NCBI GenBank assembly: GCA_963806145.1 | Contig: CAWDXD010000005.1 | Span: 62,001-126,000 of the forward strand | Origin: DASXKD01 sp963806145 | GTDB taxonomy: Bacteria; Actinomycetota; Actinomycetes; Streptosporangiales; Streptosporangiaceae | Direction: 5' to 3' | Length of the DNA: 64,000 bases | In this document: piece after piece, positions 35,716 through 44,683 of the stretch | How the letters are laid out: every line of letters begins with the position of its first letter | Position numbering within the stretch: the stretch's first letter is position 1 | The notes under the pieces: generated by a model | Databases searched by the model: none | The model's input: only the letters and a program-made list of their open reading frames with translations | What the model was told of the DNA's origin: nothing | Made by a program: the position numbers and the translations under genes

Positions 35716-36599
35716 AGGCCATCCAGGCCGAGGGCCTGACCAAGCGCTACGGCGAGACGCTGGCGCTCGACTCGCTGGACCTGTCGATCGAGCCCGGCGA
35801 GGTGTACGGCTACCTGGGCCCGAACGGGGCCGGGAAGACGACCACGATCCGGCTGCTGCTCGGCATCCACCGGGCCACCCGCGGCCGGGCCGAGCTGTTC
35901 GGCGTCGACGCGCAGGCCGATCCGGTGACGGCCCACCGCCGGGTGGCCTACGTCGCCGGCGAACCGTTCCTGTGGCCGGCCATGACCGGCGCCCAGACGC
36001 TGGAGTTCCTCGCCCGCCTGCACGGCGGCACGGACCGTGCCTACCGGGACGAGCTCGTCCAGCGATTCGACCTGGACACCGGCAAGAAGGTGCGCGCGCT
36101 GTCCAAGGGCAACCGGCAGAAGGTGCAGCTCGTCGCGGCGCTGGCCACCCGGGCGGACCTGCTGGTGCTGGATGAGCCCACCAGCGGTCTTGACCCCCTG
36201 ATGGAGATGGTGTTCCGGGACTGCGTGACGGCGGCCAAGCAACGCGGCCAGGCCGTCTTCCTTTCCTCGCACATCCTCAGCGAGGTCGAGGCCGTCTGCG
36301 ACCGGGTCGGCATCCTCAAGGAAGGCAAGCTCGTCGACCAGGGGACGCTGGCCGAACTGCGCCACCTGAGCACGCAGACAATGGATGTCACGTTCGAGGG
36401 CCAGGCGCCGGACCTTCCGCCGCTGCCCGGGGTGCAGGTGCAGCAGGCCGGCCCGAACGCGCTGCGGTTCGAGGTCACCGGCAGCGTCGGGCCGGTGGTC
36501 ACCGCCCTGGCCGGGCACCCGGTCACGGCGCTCGTCAGCCGTGAGCCCTCGCTGGAGGAGATCTTCTTGCACCACTACGACGGCCATGCCAGCCGTTAG
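35712..36599 (+). CDS. ABC transporter ATP-binding protein (drug-export type)
   Basis: The 295-residue protein has Walker A GPNGAGKTT, an LSKGNRQKVQL signature, Walker B LLVLDEPTSGLDPLM and the switch in FLSSHILSEVE. A C-terminal regulatory extension of about 80 residues (VTFEGQAPDL onwards) follows, as in DrrA-like ATPases. Its start overlaps the TetR stop, and its end overlaps the permease start by 14 bp. Confidence 0.95.
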   Translation: MKAIQAEGLTKRYGETLALDSLDLSIEPGEVYGYLGPNGAGKTTTIRLLLGIHRATRGRAELFGVDAQADPVTAHRRVAYVAGEPFLWPAMTGAQTLEFLARLHGGTDRAYRDELVQRFDLDTGKKVRALSKGNRQKVQLVAALATRADLLVLDEPTSGLDPLMEMVFRDCVTAAKQRGQAVFLSSHILSEVEAVCDRVGILKEGKLVDQGTLAELRHLSTQTMDVTFEGQAPDLPPLPGVQVQQAGPNALRFEVTGSVGPVVTALAGHPVTALVSREPSLEEIFLHHYDGHASR

Positions 36600-38232
36600 C
36601 CAGGACGCGCCGGCCCGCCCGCGCGCCCGCCGCGATACCCGGGCAGGCCGCGGGCCGGCCAGTGCCCTGGTCGCGCGGACCTTCCGGGACGGCCGGGTGC
36701 TGACGGTCGTCTTCACCTACCTGTTCCTTGTCTATTCGTTGATCCAACCGGTCGGCTACCGGCGCGTGTACACCACGGCAGCCGGCCGGCGCGCGTTCGC
36801 GGACAGCTTCGGCGCGAACCCCGGGCTGCGCCTGCTCTACGGCGAGCCGCACGACGTGGCCGCGGTCAGCGGTTACACGGCGTGGCGGGTCGGCGGGGTG
36901 CTGGCCATCGCGGCCGCGGTGTTCGGACTGCTATCCGCGGTGCGGGCGCTGCGCGGCGAGGAGGACGCGGGCCGGGCGGAACTGACGCTCGCCGGGATCG
37001 TCAGCCGCCGGACGGCCTACCTGTCCGCGATGGCCGCGATCGGGGCAGCCACGCTGATCTTGTGGGCCGCGGAGTTCGCCGGGTTCGCGGCAGGCCGCCT
37101 CCCCGTGGCCGGATCGGCCTACCTGGCCCTGGCCACCGTCTCGGTCATCCCCGTGATCGCCGGAGTCGGTGCGGTGGCGAGCCAGCTTGCCCCGACGCGT
37201 CGTATTGCACTGGAAATCGGTGGCGCCGCGGTCGCGCTGTTCTTCCTGCTACGGGTGATCGCTGACACGGTGGCCGGGGCCGGCTGGCTGCGCTGGCTGA
37301 CGCCGCTCGGCTGGGCCGAGGAGATGCGCCCGTTCGCCGGCCCGCGGCCCGTGGTGCTGCTGCTTCCCGCGGCGGCCAGCGTGTTGCTCCTGCTGATCGC
37401 GGCGCGGCTCGGCGAGACCAGGGACCTCGGCAGCGGCCTGCTGCCGGAACGGGGCGGCGGGACGAGCCTACGGCTGCTCTCCTCCCCGACGGCCCAGGCG
37501 CTGCGCGGCCAGCGGGACAGCCTGATCGCGTGGGCGGGCAGCTTCGCGGTGTTCTCGTTCATCCTCGGCGTGGTGGCCAGCAGCGTCTCCTCGAACGGGA
37601 TCCCCGCCGGGGTGAACCGCCAGGTCGCCAAGCTCGGCGTGGGCTCGATCACGACGCCGGCCGGGTATCTCGCGCTGATCTTCCTCGTCTACGTGCTCGG
37701 GGTCAGCCTGTTCGCCTGCGCCCAGGTCGGGGCCGCCCGGCGCGAGGAGGCCGGCCAGCAGCTGGAGACGCTGCTGGCGCTGCCGGTCGGCCGCACCGGC
37801 TGGCTCACCGGGCGGCTGTTGCTCGGGGCTGCCGCGGCGGCGCTGATCTGCGTGCTGACCGGCCTGCTCACCTGGGCCGGGGCCGCGGCGGGCGGGACCA
37901 GCGTCCGGGCCGGGCAGATGCTGGAGGCCGGCCTGAACTGCCTGCCCGCGGCACTGCTGTTCCTGGGTGTCGCGGCGCTGGCGTACGCGGTCGTGCCGCG
38001 GGCCAGCGCCGCGATCGCCTACGGGTTCCTGGTGCTGACGTTCCTGTGGCAGGCGGTCGGCGCGCTGCTGGGCGCGCCGGGCTGGCTGGTCGGGCTGACG
38101 CCGTTCGCGCACATCGGGCTGGTGCCCGCACAGCCGTTCCAGGCGGCCGCGGCGGTGGTCATGACCGGGATCGGCGTGGCCGCGGCAGGGGCGGCCCTGG
38201 CCGTGTTCCGCGGCCGGGACCTCGTCGCCTGA
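36586..38232 (+). CDS. ABC-2-like permease, polyketide-antibiotic-exporter type
   Basis: The 548-residue protein starts at ATG 36586 inside the end of the ATPase gene. After an Arg/Ala-rich N-terminus it shows about twelve hydrophobic segments in two similar halves, as in the double-length permeases annotated as polyketide antibiotic transporters in actinobacteria. It would form an exporter with the preceding ATPase, controlled by the TetR protein. The substrate is unknown. Confidence 0.88.
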   Translation: MPAVSQDAPARPRARRDTRAGRGPASALVARTFRDGRVLTVVFTYLFLVYSLIQPVGYRRVYTTAAGRRAFADSFGANPGLRLLYGEPHDVAAVSGYTAWRVGGVLAIAAAVFGLLSAVRALRGEEDAGRAELTLAGIVSRRTAYLSAMAAIGAATLILWAAEFAGFAAGRLPVAGSAYLALATVSVIPVIAGVGAVASQLAPTRRIALEIGGAAVALFFLLRVIADTVAGAGWLRWLTPLGWAEEMRPFAGPRPVVLLLPAAASVLLLLIAARLGETRDLGSGLLPERGGGTSLRLLSSPTAQALRGQRDSLIAWAGSFAVFSFILGVVASSVSSNGIPAGVNRQVAKLGVGSITTPAGYLALIFLVYVLGVSLFACAQVGAARREEAGQQLETLLALPVGRTGWLTGRLLLGAAAAALICVLTGLLTWAGAAAGGTSVRAGQMLEAGLNCLPAALLFLGVAALAYAVVPRASAAIAYGFLVLTFLWQAVGALLGAPGWLVGLTPFAHIGLVPAQPFQAAAAVVMTGIGVAAAGAALAVFRGRDLVA

Positions 38233-38341
38233 CCGGCGTCCGCACCGCCCGGCGCGGGCCCGTCTACTACCGTCAGACCACCGGCCTCGCCGAGGCCGGC
38301 TGGCGAGAAGCCCAGTCCTAAGGACCCGCCGGGGGGATCCA

Positions 38342-39010
38342 GTGAGGAAGTTGCCGGACCGGGTGTGGCGGTTGCCGCGGCAGGAGGGCGACGAAGCGGC
38401 GGAAGAGGGTATCGGCCGGATCCTGGCGCTGTCGGACGGCGTGTTCGCCATCGCCGTCACCCTGCTGATCCTTGATATCGCGGTCCCGGCCACGACGAGT
38501 GACGACGACCTGTCCAGAGCCTTGCTGGATCTTTGGCCGCGTTACCTGGCCTACGGGCTGAGCTTTCTGGTGATCTCCAGGTTCTGGGTGATCCATCGCC
38601 AGGCATTCCGGCTCATCGCCCGCGACGACGCCGCGCTGGTGTGGCTCAACCTCCTGCTGCTGCTCTTCATCGCGTTCCTGCCGTTTCCCACCGCGGTGCT
38701 CGGAGAGCACACCGGGTCACCCGCGGCGGCGGTGCTCTATGCGGCCGCGGTATTCCTGACCTCGGCGGCCTCCGCGGCCTACTTCTGGTACGCATCCGGC
38801 AGTGGAAACCTGCTGCGGCCGGACGTCGGGCGCGCGCATATCCGGGCCATGCGTGCCCGCAGCCTGTCCGGGCCGGTGTTCTTCGCGCTGACGGTGCCTA
38901 TTGCCGCGTTCTTTCCCTATGTCGCGGCAGCGGTGTGGTTTCTCGCGTTCCCCCTGGCCCGGATTTCCTTCGTCTGGTTCCTTGCCGAGGAACCCGAACA
39001 GCCCGGTTGA
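38342..39010 (+). CDS. TMEM175-family (DUF1211) membrane protein, potassium-channel-like
   Basis: The 222-residue protein starts at GTG 38342. Its first helix carries RILALSDGVFAIAVTLLILDI, the FSDGVFAIA-type signature of TMEM175 proteins, which form K+ channels. Five further hydrophobic segments follow, giving the single six-helix repeat of prokaryotic members. It stands between the ABC-2 exporter and the ArsR gene, 110 bp after the former, with no evident functional link. Confidence 0.9.
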   Translation: MRKLPDRVWRLPRQEGDEAAEEGIGRILALSDGVFAIAVTLLILDIAVPATTSDDDLSRALLDLWPRYLAYGLSFLVISRFWVIHRQAFRLIARDDAALVWLNLLLLLFIAFLPFPTAVLGEHTGSPAAAVLYAAAVFLTSAASAAYFWYASGSGNLLRPDVGRAHIRAMRARSLSGPVFFALTVPIAAFFPYVAAAVWFLAFPLARISFVWFLAEEPEQPG

Positions 39011-39040
39011 CCCCCGGGCGGGAGGAGCGGAAGCCGGGAG

Positions 39041-39382
39041 TCAGGCCACGGTTTCGGCGTCGGCGGCGAGGATCGAGTCGATCAGGCCGGGGAAGCGCTG
39101 GTCCAGGTCATCCTTGCGCAGCGACATATAGCCCCGGGCGCCCTGGATCCGCTTGGTGACGATGCCCGCCTCGCGCAGGATGCGCAGGTGATGGGAGAAG
39201 GTCGGCTTGGTCATCGGCAGCCCGGCCTCCTCGATGACCTGGGCGCACCAGGACTCGCCGCGCCACGCCACGAACCGTACGGCTGCCAGCCGGTGCGGGT
39301 CGGCGAGCGCGGCGAGCACCCGCGGCAGCCGGATGTCCGCTACCGCCGGCTCGACCCCATCGTCCATCACAGTGCCGAGCAT
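39041..39382 (-). CDS. ArsR-family transcriptional regulator
   Basis: The 113-residue winged-helix protein has VLAALADPHRLAAVRFVAW and the recognition-helix region MTKPTFSHHLRILREAGIVTKR. A lone Cys (WCAQV) offers no obvious metal site, so a non-metal signal is likely. The start may be 39382 or 39367. It is divergent from a DHA2 efflux gene, and the shared region holds two palindromic TTCGAT sites, indicating that it represses the pump and itself. Confidence 0.9.
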   Translation of the reverse strand: MLGTVMDDGVEPAVADIRLPRVLAALADPHRLAAVRFVAWRGESWCAQVIEEAGLPMTKPTFSHHLRILREAGIVTKRIQGARGYMSLRKDDLDQRFPGLIDSILAADAETVA

Positions 39383-39400
39383 AGCTCAGAGTTGCGAGTA

Positions 39401-39453
39401 GTTCGATGGTTGTTGTACCGTTCGATTGTTATCGAACTTCGATGCTTATCGAA
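39401..39453. promoter_or_regulatory. Tandem ArsR operators in the divergent promoter
   Basis: GTTCGAT-TGTT-ATCGAAC at 39420-39437 is a perfect 7-bp inverted repeat. TTCGAT-GCTT-ATCGAA at 39438-39453 is a second, directly abutting site, and a further GTTCGAT half-site lies at 39401-39407. The sites end five bases before the AGGAG ribosome binding site of the MFS gene. Confidence 0.8.
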
Positions 39454-39467
39454 CTACAGGAGCGTTC

Positions 39468-41021
39468 GTGCCTACTGCGCAGTCAACACCAGCAAGGCTG
39501 CAGCCGGCCCCGGCCGGGCCGGATCCGCGCCGCTGGCTGATGCTTCCGGTCGTGCTGACCGCGATGTTCATGGCCGGGTTCGACATCTGGGCGGTGAACG
39601 TGGCGGCCCCGTCCCTGCAGCGCGACCTGCACGTGAGCGACGCGGCGCTGCAACTGATCGTCGGCGGGTACGCGTTCATGTACGCCAGCGGCATGGTGAC
39701 CGGGGGCAGACTGGGCGACCTGTTCGGTTACCGGCGGCTGTTCATGATCGGCGTGGTCAGCTTCGCCGCCGCGTCGCTGCTGTGCGGGCTCGCCCAGTCC
39801 TCCACCGAACTCGTGACCGCACGGCTGGTGCAGGGACTCACCGGTGCCGTGATGGTGCCGCAGGTACTGGCGCTGATCACGGCGACGTTCCCGGTACACG
39901 AGCGCAGCCGCGCGCTGGCCTGGTTCGGCGTGACCATGGGTGCCGGCTTCGTGTCCGGGCAGATCCTCGGCGGCGGCCTGATCCAGGCGAACATCTTCGG
40001 GCTCGGCTGGCGGGCGATCTTCCTGGTGAACGTGCCGGTCGGCGTGCTGGCGCTGGTCGCCGCGGCCCGCGTGGTGCCGCACGCCTGGGCGCAGCACCGG
40101 CCCAGGCTCGACCCGCTCGGTGCCATCGGGATCTCGGCCAGCATCGCCCTGGCGCTGGTGCCGCTGACACTCGGCCGTGACCAGGGCTGGCCGCCGTGGA
40201 CCTGGGCATCGCTCGCCGCCGCGCTGCCGATGCTGGCGCTGACCCTGGCCTGGGAGCGGCGGCTGGCGCGCCGGAACGGTGAGCCACTGCTCGACCTGCC
40301 GCTGTTCCGCGACCGCACCTTCTCGGCCGGCCTGCTGGTCAACTTCGGCCTGGTCTTCTTCTTCGGCAGCTTCATGTTCGTGCTCACCTTGCTGCTGCAG
40401 GCCGGGCTCGGCCAGTCGCCGCTGCACGCCGGCATCGAGGCCCTGCCACTGGCCGCGGCGTTCACTCTCATGTCGATCCTGAGCCCGCGGTTCTCGGCGC
40501 GGCTGGGGCCCCGGGCCATCACCCTGGGCGCGACCATCACCACCCTGGGCGCGATCGGGCTCGTCCTCACCGGCGCGCACTACGGCGCCCAGCTGACCGG
40601 CTGGGACCTCGCCCCGGCGACCGTGCTCATCGGCCTGGGACAGGGGATCGCGCTGCCGCTGCTGATCGGCGCGGTGCTCACCCACGTCCGGCCCGAGCGG
40701 GCGGGCGCGGCGGCCGGGATCCTCACCACCACCCAGCAGTTCGGCGCCGCCAGCGGGATCGCGGTCATCGGCGCGATCTTCTACGGCATCCTCGGCACCG
40801 CACCGGACACGGGCACATTCGTCACCGGAATGGTGGTGGCCATGTCGGTGAACGCCGCCCTGGTCGGGGTCGCGGCGGCGGTCACGCTGCTGCTGCCGCG
40901 CCGGGCGGCGGGCCGCCATCCGGCAGCCCAGGTCCCGGCTGGCCGCCAGGCAGTGGCCGCTAGGGCCAGGGAGCAGGTCAGCGCGGCCGCCGGGCAACCG
41001 CCCGCCGACGTCGCCGGCTGA
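39468..41021 (+). CDS. DHA2-type MFS drug efflux transporter
   Basis: The 517-residue protein starts at GTG 39468 after AGGAG at 39458-39462. It has about fourteen hydrophobic helices and the MFS motifs GGRLGDLFGYRRLF (motif A) and RLVQGLTGAVMVPQVLALI, with the antiporter-type stretch near helix 5. It would export a drug-like compound using the proton gradient. The divergent ArsR gene and paired operators indicate repression. The C-terminal tail is Ala/Pro-rich. Confidence 0.93.
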   Translation: MPTAQSTPARLQPAPAGPDPRRWLMLPVVLTAMFMAGFDIWAVNVAAPSLQRDLHVSDAALQLIVGGYAFMYASGMVTGGRLGDLFGYRRLFMIGVVSFAAASLLCGLAQSSTELVTARLVQGLTGAVMVPQVLALITATFPVHERSRALAWFGVTMGAGFVSGQILGGGLIQANIFGLGWRAIFLVNVPVGVLALVAAARVVPHAWAQHRPRLDPLGAIGISASIALALVPLTLGRDQGWPPWTWASLAAALPMLALTLAWERRLARRNGEPLLDLPLFRDRTFSAGLLVNFGLVFFFGSFMFVLTLLLQAGLGQSPLHAGIEALPLAAAFTLMSILSPRFSARLGPRAITLGATITTLGAIGLVLTGAHYGAQLTGWDLAPATVLIGLGQGIALPLLIGAVLTHVRPERAGAAAGILTTTQQFGAASGIAVIGAIFYGILGTAPDTGTFVTGMVVAMSVNAALVGVAAAVTLLLPRRAAGRHPAAQVPAGRQAVAARAREQVSAAAGQPPADVAG

Positions 41022-41047
41022 CCTACCCCCGCCGCGGGCCAAACGAG

Positions 41048-41091
41048 GGCGCCTGTGCCCTCGTAGGAGGTCCCCGGTGGGCACAGGCGCC
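41048..41091 (+). terminator. Hairpin terminator after the MFS gene
   Basis: GGCGCCTGTGCCC and GGGCACAGGCGCC form a perfect 13-bp stem around an 18-nt loop. A T-rich stretch (CTTTCGTT) follows. It lies 27 bases after the MFS stop codon. Confidence 0.75.
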
Positions 41092-41145
41092 AGTCTTTCG
41101 TTAAAACTGCGCTGCCCGAGTTGTGCGATCGTTGCGCTTCCCCGA

Positions 41146-41161
41146 CGCTACCTAGATAGCG
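41146..41161 (+). promoter_or_regulatory. Candidate operator upstream of the third TetR gene
   Basis: CGCTA-CCTAGA-TAGCG forms a 5-bp inverted repeat around a CTAG-containing centre, ending 16 bp before the GTG start at 41178. Its position suggests autorepression. Confidence 0.45.
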
Positions 41162-41177
41162 CATTGGGGAGGAGCAC

Positions 41178-41813
41178 GTGGCGAACGAGGGCGTGGCGGC
41201 CCGCCGTGGCCGCCCCCGCGACACCGCCGTCGATCAGCGGGTGCTGGACGTGGCCTGGAATCTCCTGCTTACCCGGGGTTACGCGGGGCTGAACGTGGAC
41301 GAGGTGGCCGAACGCGCCGCCGTGGCCAAGACGACGCTGTACCGGCGGTGGCCGACCAAGGATCATCTCGCCTTTGCGGTGGCCACCCGGATGATCCCGT
41401 TTGCATCTATCCCCGATACCGGCGACCTGTGCCGCGACCTGACCCAGTTTGCCGTGGGCCTGACCGAGAGCCTGCACCGGTACCGGACGGCGGGCAGTTC
41501 CGACGGCGTGTCCGTGTCCGCCGGCCTGGCCGGCGAACTTGTCGCCGCGGCGGCCCGCCATTCGGACATCGGCGACCTGATCCGCAGCGTGCACGCGCGG
41601 CGGCGTGCCATTGCGCTGGCCCGGCTGCGGCGAGCCAGCCAGCGGGAGGGGCTCCGCCCGGATATCGACCATGGCCTCCTGATCGACCAGATATCCGGCC
41701 CGATCTACTACCGGGTCCTGATCACCGGGGCGACCACCGACCGGAGCTACGCCGAGCGCCTGGTCAGGGCGGTCCTCGCCGACGCCCTCATCGCGCCTGC
41801 GCGGGCCGGGTAG
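41178..41813 (+). CDS. TetR/AcrR-family transcriptional regulator
   Basis: The 211-residue protein has an N-terminal TetR domain (VLDVAWNLLLTRGYAGLNVDEVAERAAVAKTTLYRRWPTKDHL) and a TetR C-terminal domain of the type found with RRWPTK regulators. GTG 41178 follows GGGAGGAG. It lies downstream of the MFS pump but is separated from it by a terminator, and no target gene follows on its strand. The ligand is unknown. Confidence 0.9.
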   Translation: MANEGVAARRGRPRDTAVDQRVLDVAWNLLLTRGYAGLNVDEVAERAAVAKTTLYRRWPTKDHLAFAVATRMIPFASIPDTGDLCRDLTQFAVGLTESLHRYRTAGSSDGVSVSAGLAGELVAAAARHSDIGDLIRSVHARRRAIALARLRRASQREGLRPDIDHGLLIDQISGPIYYRVLITGATTDRSYAERLVRAVLADALIAPARAG

Positions 41814-41831
41814 CGTGGCACGGAGTCGGCG

Positions 41832-42269
41832 TCATCCCGCGCCGTGCGACAGGTGCTCACCGAGCGCGCCGGGCACCCAGTCCAGTTCCTTCTCGAAATG
41901 CACCGTCGTCCCGGCGCGGCCGTTGCCGGTCAGCCGCAGGTTGTCGGTGATCGCGTCAATGATCCGCAGCCCGCGGCCGTGCTCGGCGGTCAGCGGCACG
42001 GGTTCGCTGGGCGGGGCGACCGTGCCGTCGCCGCCGTTCGCCACCTCGATCACGCACCGGCCGTCTATCGCCCGGGCCATCACCTCGTACTCCTGTTCCG
42101 CCCCCGTGTGCAGGACCACGTTGGCACACGCCTCGCTGAGGGCAAGGGCGATGTCGGTCCGGGTATCGGCGGTCACCCCAAGGGTCTCCAGGCAACTGTC
42201 GAGAACCTGGCGGCTGATCGGCACGCTGGCGGCATCGCGTGGCATGAACAGCACCACCTTGAACTCCAC
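41832..42269 (-). CDS. RsbW/SpoIIAB-like ATP-binding protein (anti-sigma-type kinase)
   Basis: The product of about 145 residues has a GHKL ATPase fold: ALALSEACANVVLHT (N-box Asn), CVIEVANGGDG (G1-like) and GRGLRIIDAITDNLRL (G2). Such proteins bind or phosphorylate sigma factors or their antagonists. GTG 42269 is preferred because GGAGG lies nine bases upstream; the frame is open to 42314. No antagonist or sigma gene is adjacent, so the partner is unknown. It converges with the TetR gene at 41813. Confidence 0.85.
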   Translation of the reverse strand: MEFKVVLFMPRDAASVPISRQVLDSCLETLGVTADTRTDIALALSEACANVVLHTGAEQEYEVMARAIDGRCVIEVANGGDGTVAPPSEPVPLTAEHGRGLRIIDAITDNLRLTGNGRAGTTVHFEKELDWVPGALGEHLSHGAG

Positions 42270-42486
42270 GTCCTCCACCTCCCGGCCGCGTCCCACGCCT
42301 TCCGGCACCCGCACTAGCCACTTCCCAGCAAAGTAGATCCCTAACTCTCCGGTTCAGCCGAAGCGCACGGCGCGGCGCGCGGCCGGCCATGCCAGCGCCG
42401 GGGACCGCCCCCCGGCGATCGCGGGCACATGTGGTGCCATGAGATGCATCGATTCGGATCACGGCTGCCGGGTAGCATCCCCTTTC

Positions 42487-44112
42487 GTGGCCGAGGCTGG
42501 AGTGGTACGCAGATTCAATGTCCGGGTCCCGCTGCGCGAGGGCATCACGCTGTCGGCGGACCTGGTCCTCCCGGAGAAGCTGCCCGCCCCCGTCGTGGTG
42601 GTGCGCACCCCCTACGGCAAGACCGGGGAGCGGCAATCGCAGCGCGGCAGCGCGCTGGCCAACGGCGGCTATGCCTGCATGCACGTTGACGTGCGCGGCC
42701 GCGGCGATTCCGATGGCAGCTTCGAGCCGTACCGCAACGACGGGCCGGACGGGGCGGAGGTCATCGGCTGGGCGGCGGCGCAGGACTGGTGCACCGGCGA
42801 CGTCGCCACCCTCGGCGGCAGCTACGGCGGCCGGATCCAGTGGCTGGCCGCGCTCGAGCGGCCGCCCGCGCTGCGGGCGATGGTGTGCCTGGTGACGCCC
42901 AGCGATCCGTTCGTGGAGTGGCCGACCGGGCTGCCCACGCCGATGCACATCAACTGGTTCCGGCTGACCGACGGCCGGATGCCCCAGTTCATCGAGGATG
43001 TGGACTGGATGGAGGTGTACCGGCACCGCCCGCTGCTGACCATGGACGAGGCGGCCGGGTTCGCGGCACCGCTGTGGCGCGAGGAGTTGCGGCACCGCAC
43101 CCTGGACGAGTGGTGGGAGCCGGTCCGCTACCAGCACCGGATCGGCGAGATCGACGTGCCGGTGCTGCACATCTCCGGCTGGTACGACGACGAGCGGATC
43201 GGCACCCCGGCCAACTTCGCCGCCATGGTCGCCGCGGGCCGCGCCGGCCAGCGGCTGCTGATGGGCCCGTGGGGGCACGCGGTGAACTCGGCGCGGAAGC
43301 TCGGTGAGGTGGACTTCGGCGCGGATGCGCTGATCGACATGGACGCGTACACGCTGGCCTTCCTGGACGAGCACGTGAAGGGCATCGAGCAGGACCCAGC
43401 CCCCGCGCCGGTGCGGATCTTCGTGATGGGCGCGAACGAGTGGCGCGACGAGCAGGCCTGGCCACCGCCCGGCGCACCGTCCACGGTCTTCCACCTGTCC
43501 AGCGACGGGCATGCCAACAGCCGGTACGGCGACGGCCGGCTGGTCGCCGCGGCGGTGACCGGCGAGCAGCCCCCGGATGAGTGGACGCACGACCCAGGCC
43601 GGCCGGTCCCGTTCATCACCGACCAGAGCAGCGCGCAGATCGGCGGCCCGGACGACTACCACGGCATCGAAAGCCGCGGCGACGTGCTGGTGTTCACCAG
43701 TGAGCCGCTGACCGAACCGCTGGAGATCATCGGGCCGGTCAAGGTCGTCGCGCACGTCGCCACCTCGGCCGCGGACGCCGACGTCACGGCCAAGCTGCTT
43801 GACGTGCACCCGGGCGGCTTCGCCCAGCGGTTGTGCGACGGCATGGCCAGGCTGCGCTACCGGGAAGGGTTCGGCGCCGAGCGGCTGGTCACTCCCGGCG
43901 AGGCCTACGAGGTGGAGATCCGCATGTGGGACACGTGCGTGCGGCTGCCCGCCGGGCACCGGCTGCGGGTCGAGGTCGCCTCCTCGGCGTTCCCCAAGTT
44001 CGACGTCAACCTGGGCACCGGCGGCGACATGATCACCGAGACCGAGGGGGTCATCGCCACCAACCGGCTCTGGCACACGCCGGCCCGCCCGTCCCGGCTC
44101 ATCGTGAACTGA
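42487..44112 (+). CDS. CocE/NonD-family alpha/beta-hydrolase
   Basis: The protein of about 541 residues has the family plan: a hydrolase core with the nucleophile Ser112 in LGGSYGGR and the acid Asp in GWYDDERIG. The catalytic His sits in MGPWGHAVN, and a C-terminal jelly-roll domain (about 330-541) completes it. Relatives include cocaine esterase and X-Pro dipeptidyl-peptidase-like acyl hydrolases. Starts at 42439, 42487 and 42502 are all possible, and 42502 has the nearest GAGG. There is no signal peptide, so the enzyme is cytosolic. The substrate is unknown. Confidence 0.9.
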   Translation: MAEAGVVRRFNVRVPLREGITLSADLVLPEKLPAPVVVVRTPYGKTGERQSQRGSALANGGYACMHVDVRGRGDSDGSFEPYRNDGPDGAEVIGWAAAQDWCTGDVATLGGSYGGRIQWLAALERPPALRAMVCLVTPSDPFVEWPTGLPTPMHINWFRLTDGRMPQFIEDVDWMEVYRHRPLLTMDEAAGFAAPLWREELRHRTLDEWWEPVRYQHRIGEIDVPVLHISGWYDDERIGTPANFAAMVAAGRAGQRLLMGPWGHAVNSARKLGEVDFGADALIDMDAYTLAFLDEHVKGIEQDPAPAPVRIFVMGANEWRDEQAWPPPGAPSTVFHLSSDGHANSRYGDGRLVAAAVTGEQPPDEWTHDPGRPVPFITDQSSAQIGGPDDYHGIESRGDVLVFTSEPLTEPLEIIGPVKVVAHVATSAADADVTAKLLDVHPGGFAQRLCDGMARLRYREGFGAERLVTPGEAYEVEIRMWDTCVRLPAGHRLRVEVASSAFPKFDVNLGTGGDMITETEGVIATNRLWHTPARPSRLIVN

Positions 44113-44170
44113 CGCCGGCGCTTGGTCGGCCGGGCGGCGGATTGACCGGGCCGGTTGCTAACTTCGGAAG

Positions 44171-44683
44171 GTGCACGAACCAACCGCCACGCGACCCCAC
44201 ATGCCCGGCTACGGGACGCTGCCCGCCACCGAGGGGACCGGGCTGCTGCCCTGGTCCTGGGTGGTCGAGAGGCTGGCCCGCTCGCACGACTTCTGGCTGG
44301 CCACGGTGACCCCGCAGGGCGCGCCGCACCTGATGCCGGTCTGGGCGGTGTGGCACGCCGACCGGCTGTGGTTCTCCAGCGCGAACGGGTCCCGCAAGGC
44401 ACGGAACCTGAGCGCAGACGACCGCTGCACGGTGTCCACCGACAACCCGCGGGAACCGGTGGTCGCGCACGGCCGGGCCGAGCGGATCACCAGCCCGGAG
44501 GCCCTGGCGGCCATGCTGGTGGCGGAGAACGCCAAATACCAGGCCAGCTACGGCCCGGAGCTGGTGGATCCCGCGCTGAACAGCGTCTACGCGCTGCGCC
44601 TCGACTGGGTGTTCGCCCTGGACGCCAGCGACTTCGCGGGCTCCCCGACCCGGTTCACCTTCGGCCCGCCCGGCGCGGACTGA
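44171..44683 (+). CDS. PPOX-family (FMN/F420 split-barrel) protein
   Basis: The 170-residue protein has the split-barrel core: FWLATVTPQGAPHLMPVWAVWHADRLWFSSANGSRKARNL, then CTVSTDNPREPVVAHGRAERI. It probably binds FMN, haem or F420. GTG 44171 lacks a good ribosome binding site and could be leaderless. The 3' end overlaps the convergent MFS gene by 97 bp. It differs clearly in sequence from the PPOX protein at 4885-5295. Confidence 0.82.
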   Translation: MHEPTATRPHMPGYGTLPATEGTGLLPWSWVVERLARSHDFWLATVTPQGAPHLMPVWAVWHADRLWFSSANGSRKARNLSADDRCTVSTDNPREPVVAHGRAERITSPEALAAMLVAENAKYQASYGPELVDPALNSVYALRLDWVFALDASDFAGSPTRFTFGPPGAD

